Shown here one piece after another: positions 4,590 through 6,557 of a DNA stretch of 6,557 nucleotides (positions are counted from its first letter, which is position 1; each line of letters begins with the position of its first letter). Source of the stretch: Actinomycetota bacterium (GTDB lineage: Bacteria > Actinomycetota > Thermoleophilia > Gaiellales > Gaiellaceae); NCBI GenBank assembly GCA_019236545.1, contig JAFAIV010000101.1, positions 1 to 6,557 on the forward strand. The letters run 5' to 3'. The notes beneath the pieces are model-generated. The model was not told where the DNA came from and made no database searches. It saw only the letters and a list, made by a program, of their open reading frames with translations. A program made the position numbers and the translations under genes.

Positions 4590-6290
4590 TCAGCCTACGC
4601 TGACGCCCTTGAACGAGATCGTGAAGAACCCTGGCCAGAGGTGGATGCCGTCGATGCCGGGCCGGATCAGGTAGTCCAGGTCTCCGTAGACGAGCGGGAT
4701 GAACTCGTACGTGGCCTGCCGGATCGCCGCCGCCCGCTTGTAGAGAGCGATCGCGCGGGCGGGATCCGCCGTGCTGTCCGCCTCCGCCGCGAGCGCCGCG
4801 AACCGGCGCGTCTCAGGGCTCGCGTGCGCCTCGAGGAACGCCGTCGCGGTTGCGAGCGCCTGCGCCGTGCCCTTCGCCTGCAGCACCTGGTAGTGGATGT
4901 AGTCGTCCGGCGTGAGGCTGAGGAGCTCCGCCTGGCTCGGCGGGTAGTAGTCCGACACCCAGGGCCGCCACGAGAGGATCCCCGCATATCCGGTCGCGAA
5001 GAAGCCGGCGAAGCTCTTCGGCTGCACCTCGTGCTCCTTCGCGTCCCTGACGCTGTCCGGCTCGATGTCCTGGACGGCCCGGATGCCGAGATTCCGGCGC
5101 AGGCTCCGTAGGGCGGCGGCCACGATCGGGTCGTCGTGGCTCGTCATCACCGTGAGGGTCGGGAAGCCCTTGCCGCCCGGGTAACCGGCGGCCGCGAGCA
5201 ACCGTCTCGCGTCGGCGACGCCACCCGAGATGGCGACGCTCCGGTCGTAGCCGGGGAGCGTGCTCGGCACGAGCGAGGTCGCAGGGGACAGGATCCCGGG
5301 AATCGCCTTCGTCGTCGCCTGCCGGTCGATCGCGAGCGCGATCGCCTGTCGTACGCGGACGTCCGCGATGGCGCGGTTTCGGCTCGGGATCAGCCCGAAG
5401 AAGACGATCGAGTAGTTGTGGAGGCTGCGCAGGGCGCCGGCGGTCGCCGGGTCGTTCGCGAACGCCTGCGGGCCGCTGACGTGCGCGACATCGAGCGTGC
5501 CGCTGTCGTACTGGCTGCGCGCGACGTCGTCGGAGGAGACGGAGGTCGCGATCGTCAGGCGGTCGAGGTGCACGGACCCGCGATCCCAGTAGTCGGGGTT
5601 CGGAACGAGGACCATGTCCGAGTTCGGCGTCCAGGACTGGATCACGAACGGGCCGTTGCCGACCCAGTGCGCGGTGGTCTGCCAGTCGAACGGGAAGTCC
5701 GTCACGTTCTTCTCGGGCAGCGCCACCATCGCCGGCAGCGCCATCTCCAGCAGGAAGCTTGCGTTCGGTGCGTCGAGCGTGATCCTGAGCCGCGAGGCAT
5801 CGAGCGCCTTCACGCCCACCTTCGACCAGTCGGTGACCTGGCCGAGCTGGTAGGCGATCGCGTTCCGGATCCCGAGATCGGACGGGTAGCTGCTCGAGCC
5901 GTTGAGCTTGTCGATCGCTGCCGTCGACGGCGTCAGCAGACGCTTGTACGACCATTCGAAGTCGTCGGCGGTGACCGGCGTGCCGTCCGACCACCTCGCG
6001 CTCTTGCGGATGTGGAAGGTGTAGACGGTCGCGTCGGGCGAGACCGTCCAGCTGTCCGCAGTCGCCGGGAGGACGCCGGTGCCCGCGGCGTTCGGCGTCA
6101 CGAGTCCTTCGAGCAGGTCCTGGCCGGCGATGTCCTTGCCGTCCGACACGCGTTGCGGATCGAGCTGCTGGAACGGGACGTAGGCGTAGGTCAACGACTG
6201 CGAAGGCGCCGACGATCGCGCGCTCGACGCGGGAACCCCGAGGAGAAGGGCCAGCAGGGCGGTAGCGAGGAACAACGGCGACTTCGTCAT
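4590..6290 (-). CDS. Secreted family-5 (peptide/OppA-type) ABC solute-binding protein
   Basis: This 566-aa protein belongs to the SBP_bac_5 family of extracellular binding proteins for peptides, nickel or other small ligands. A Sec signal peptide spans residues 1-24 (hydrophobic LFLATALLALLLG, then ASSA). There is no lipobox cysteine, which is unusual for a Gram-positive binding protein, as these are normally lipid-anchored. Family hallmarks are the LPATADSW..SPDATVYTFHIRKSARWSDGTPVTADDF block (about 74-111), the NGPF..QSW and NPDYW motifs in the middle, and DVRVRQAIALAIDR further on. It is transcribed with the sensor kinase upstream through an ATGA overlap, and GGAGG on the minus strand precedes the start by about 9 nt. 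No permease or ATPase gene is visible downstream, where a convergent gene begins. The ligand is not predictable here. Confidence 0.93.
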   Translation of the reverse strand: MTKSPLFLATALLALLLGVPASSARSSAPSQSLTYAYVPFQQLDPQRVSDGKDIAGQDLLEGLVTPNAAGTGVLPATADSWTVSPDATVYTFHIRKSARWSDGTPVTADDFEWSYKRLLTPSTAAIDKLNGSSSYPSDLGIRNAIAYQLGQVTDWSKVGVKALDASRLRITLDAPNASFLLEMALPAMVALPEKNVTDFPFDWQTTAHWVGNGPFVIQSWTPNSDMVLVPNPDYWDRGSVHLDRLTIATSVSSDDVARSQYDSGTLDVAHVSGPQAFANDPATAGALRSLHNYSIVFFGLIPSRNRAIADVRVRQAIALAIDRQATTKAIPGILSPATSLVPSTLPGYDRSVAISGGVADARRLLAAAGYPGGKGFPTLTVMTSHDDPIVAAALRSLRRNLGIRAVQDIEPDSVRDAKEHEVQPKSFAGFFATGYAGILSWRPWVSDYYPPSQAELLSLTPDDYIHYQVLQAKGTAQALATATAFLEAHASPETRRFAALAAEADSTADPARAIALYKRAAAIRQATYEFIPLVYGDLDYLIRPGIDGIHLWPGFFTISFKGVSVG

Positions 6291-6557
6291 GCGGCAACAC
6301 CTCCGTCGACCGGCAGCTCGACCGAGAGCGACGTCCCTGTCCCCGGCTCGCTCTGCAGCGTGATCGTCCCCCCGAGCGCTTCCACGCGGTCCTTCAGGCC
6401 GACGAGCCCCGAGCCGCGACCGAACTCCGCCCCGCCGATCCCGTCATCGACAATCACCACGCGCAGCGTGTCCGGCCCCGAGTCGACCGTCACCGCCGCA
6501 CGGGACGCCTTCCCGTGCTTGGCCGCGTTCGTCAGCGCCTCCGAGACGACGTAGTAG
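6287..6557 (-). CDS. Sensor histidine kinase (NarL/LiaS type), C-terminal ATPase part
   Basis: The last 89 residues are visible; the gene enters from the right edge. YYVVSEALTNAAKH (1-14) is the N box of the HATPase_c domain as found in HisKA_3 kinases that partner NarL/LuxR-type regulators. DDGIGG (37-42) is the G1 box, GRGSGLVGLKDRVEALGG (46-63) the glycine-rich lid region, and GTGTSLSVELP (72-82) the G2 end. It would autophosphorylate and pass phosphate to a response regulator that is not in the window. The stop overlaps the binding-protein ATG (ATGA), so the kinase and binding protein are made together. The sensor domain, and thus the stimulus, cannot be seen. Confidence 0.93.
   Translation of the reverse strand, partial: YYVVSEALTNAAKHGKASRAAVTVDSGPDTLRVVIVDDGIGGAEFGRGSGLVGLKDRVEALGGTITLQSEPGTGTSLSVELPVDGGVAA

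Noticed and set aside
4813..6300. Long minus-strand open frame overlapping the binding-protein gene in another frame
   Set aside because: It has Arg/Pro-rich, low-complexity translation without motifs. The frame that codes the family-5 binding protein is clearly the real one, and long shadow frames are expected at this GC content.
5136..6554. Long plus-strand open frame antisense to the binding protein and kinase
   Set aside because: Its translation is rich in Arg, Glu, Val and Asp with no recognisable domain. It is an antisense shadow of the two real genes.

Overview
The window is very GC-rich (roughly 70% by eye, with strong G/C bias at third codon positions), and several genes start at GTG. 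The gene families and style fit a high-GC Gram-positive (Actinobacteriota), possibly a soil Thermoleophilia/Gaiellales-like lineage. That placement is inference from composition and protein flavour, not a search. The window holds ten protein-coding genes, two of them cut by the window edges, with no RNA gene, CRISPR array or mobile element that I could see. No gene-free stretch exceeds 300 bases.

Left part (1-998, minus strand): a rhomboid intramembrane serine protease, followed after only 3 nt by the start of a small zinc-ribbon protein that runs off the left edge. Diverging from these on the plus strand is a UPF0104/LPG-synthase-TM-type membrane protein (1001-2095). It is followed immediately by an HdeD/DUF308-like six-helix membrane protein (2101-2715) that ends in a perfect 15-bp terminator hairpin.

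Middle (2813-3800, plus strand): a compact three-gene unit with 1-nt overlap or 3-nt spacing. It encodes a HicA-like small protein, a 66-aa two-helix protein that resembles only the first part of VIT1/CCC1 iron/manganese transporters, and a YceI-fold protein. It ends at a 14-bp perfect hairpin that also serves the convergent minus-strand gene (3814-4227), a small soluble DUF1269-like protein with a very good ribosome binding site.

Right part (4413-6557): a 56-aa protein with one membrane helix and a four-cysteine tail converges, 6 nt apart, on a minus-strand pair. That pair is the C-terminal end of a NarL/LiaS-type sensor histidine kinase, translationally coupled by an ATGA overlap to a secreted family-5 peptide-type solute-binding protein. 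No permease or ATPase is visible. The pairing suggests ligand sensing at least as much as uptake.

The most unusual signal is a repeated two-block element, TTCGCGCA - 17 nt - CCGATKCC. It occurs three times, each time upstream of and co-oriented with a gene: the rhomboid, the HdeD-like gene and the DUF1269-like gene. In the last two it begins exactly 93 nt before the start codon. It could be an alternative-sigma promoter, an operator, or a structured RNA leader, and it would tie these scattered envelope/stress-type genes into one regulon.
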